Part shown: positions 5,417 to 5,520 of the stretch, piece by piece | How positions within the stretch are numbered: the stretch's first letter is position 1 | Layout of the letters: each line of letters opens with the position of its first letter | From: a bacterium | GTDB taxonomy: Bacteria; UBA9089; JAHJRX01 | Length of the DNA stretch: 5,520 nucleotides | Direction: 5' to 3' | NCBI GenBank assembly: GCA_030017825.1 | Contig: JASEGW010000105.1 | Span: forward strand, 1 to 5,520 | Notes under the pieces: model-generated | Told to the model about the DNA's origin: nothing | Databases searched by the model: none | Seen by the model: only the letters and a program-made list of their open reading frames with translations | Translations under genes and position numbers: made by a program

Positions 5417-5453
5417 GTTTTGTAGCAACAGAAAATAATGTTGGTGGCAGGCG

Positions 5454-5473
5454 GCTTAGCTCAATCGTTAAGC
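5454..5473. repeat. Short palindrome upstream of the outward promoter
   Basis: GCTTA (5454-5458) and TAAGC (5469-5473) are inverted copies separated by 10 bases, lying 7 bases upstream of the -35 box at 5481. The surrounding 5442-5460 stretch is unusually G-rich for this window. It could be an operator half-site pair or a vestige; the symmetry is short. Confidence 0.3.
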
Positions 5474-5480
5474 AGAAAAC

Positions 5481-5509
5481 TTGCTATTTGATAAAGCGGG
5501 TGTTATAAT
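5481..5509 (+). promoter_or_regulatory. Extended -10 promoter for a gene beyond the window
   Basis: TTGCTA (5481-5486), a 17-base spacer and TATAAT (5504-5509) with TG at 5501-5502, the classic TGnTATAAT extended -10. It points right, with a start expected near 5516, so it should drive whatever follows the window. No start codon or ribosome binding site for that gene is visible. Confidence 0.55.
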
Positions 5510-5520
5510 GGAATATAGAT

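Noticed and set aside
5408..5430. GTGTGTCAAGTTTTGTAGCAAC as a possible insertion-sequence end
   Set aside because: It has the look of a terminal repeat, but no inverted partner, target duplication or transposase fragment is present in the window.
5449..5520. tRNA-like text: 'TTAGCTCAATCGTTAAGCAG' resembles a D-arm, and GCGGGTG at 5496 resembles the start of a tRNA-Gly
   Set aside because: For the first, no anticodon stem, T-arm or matching acceptor strand can be placed in the following 70 bases. For the second, only 25 bases remain and the text is better explained as a TGnTATAAT promoter. Bases beyond 5520 would settle it.
1..5520. CRISPR array or other regularly spaced repeats
   Set aside because: No repeated unit with regular spacing was seen; the only repeats are the palindromes and the short direct repeat listed.

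Overview
This is an AT-rich window (roughly one third G+C by eye) from what looks like a low-GC anaerobic bacterium. Lineages such as Atribacterota, Aerophobota or Bacillota would fit, but the window holds no marker that decides this, so the placement is inference. All confident genes lie on the + strand. The core is a lipoate-protein module: a glycine-cleavage H-type lipoyl carrier (gcvH, 975-1382), an octanoyltransferase/lipoate ligase of the LipM type (1772-2548), a dihydrolipoyl dehydrogenase (lpdA, 2633-4003) and a lipoyl synthase (lipA, 3972-4862).

Layout. Bases 1-65 hold the last codons of an unidentified upstream gene. Bases 99-866 encode a DUF169-family protein of unknown function. 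The gap 867-974 is mostly one long imperfect palindrome (874-950), followed by a very strong ribosome binding site for gcvH. Between gcvH and the LipM-type gene lies a universal stress protein remnant that keeps only the C-terminal half of the fold (1454-1726). A near-consensus promoter (1423-1451) sits at its 5' edge and probably drives the genes that follow. lpdA and lipA overlap by 32 nt. A divergent MoaE-like gene (4929-5309) follows lipA, with its own candidate promoter. The last 211 bases hold no recognisable gene. They contain a candidate AT-rich terminator, a promoter-like pair facing left, a small palindrome, and a good extended -10 promoter facing out of the window.

How the genes work together. 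In the LipM route known from Bacillota, octanoate is transferred from acyl carrier protein to the lysine of GcvH by a Cys-dependent LipM, LipA then inserts two sulfurs, and Lpd reoxidises the dihydrolipoyl arm. All four components are present with their key residues: GcvH Lys63, LipM-type Cys137, the LipA 4Fe-4S ligand sets, and the Lpd Cys40/Cys45 and His434/Glu439 pairs. The window therefore encodes a potentially self-sufficient system for making and recycling one lipoylated carrier. The genes for the rest of a glycine cleavage system (gcvT, gcvP) are not in the window, so what the carrier serves is not shown. The DUF169 and MoaE-like genes flanking the module are the least explained parts.
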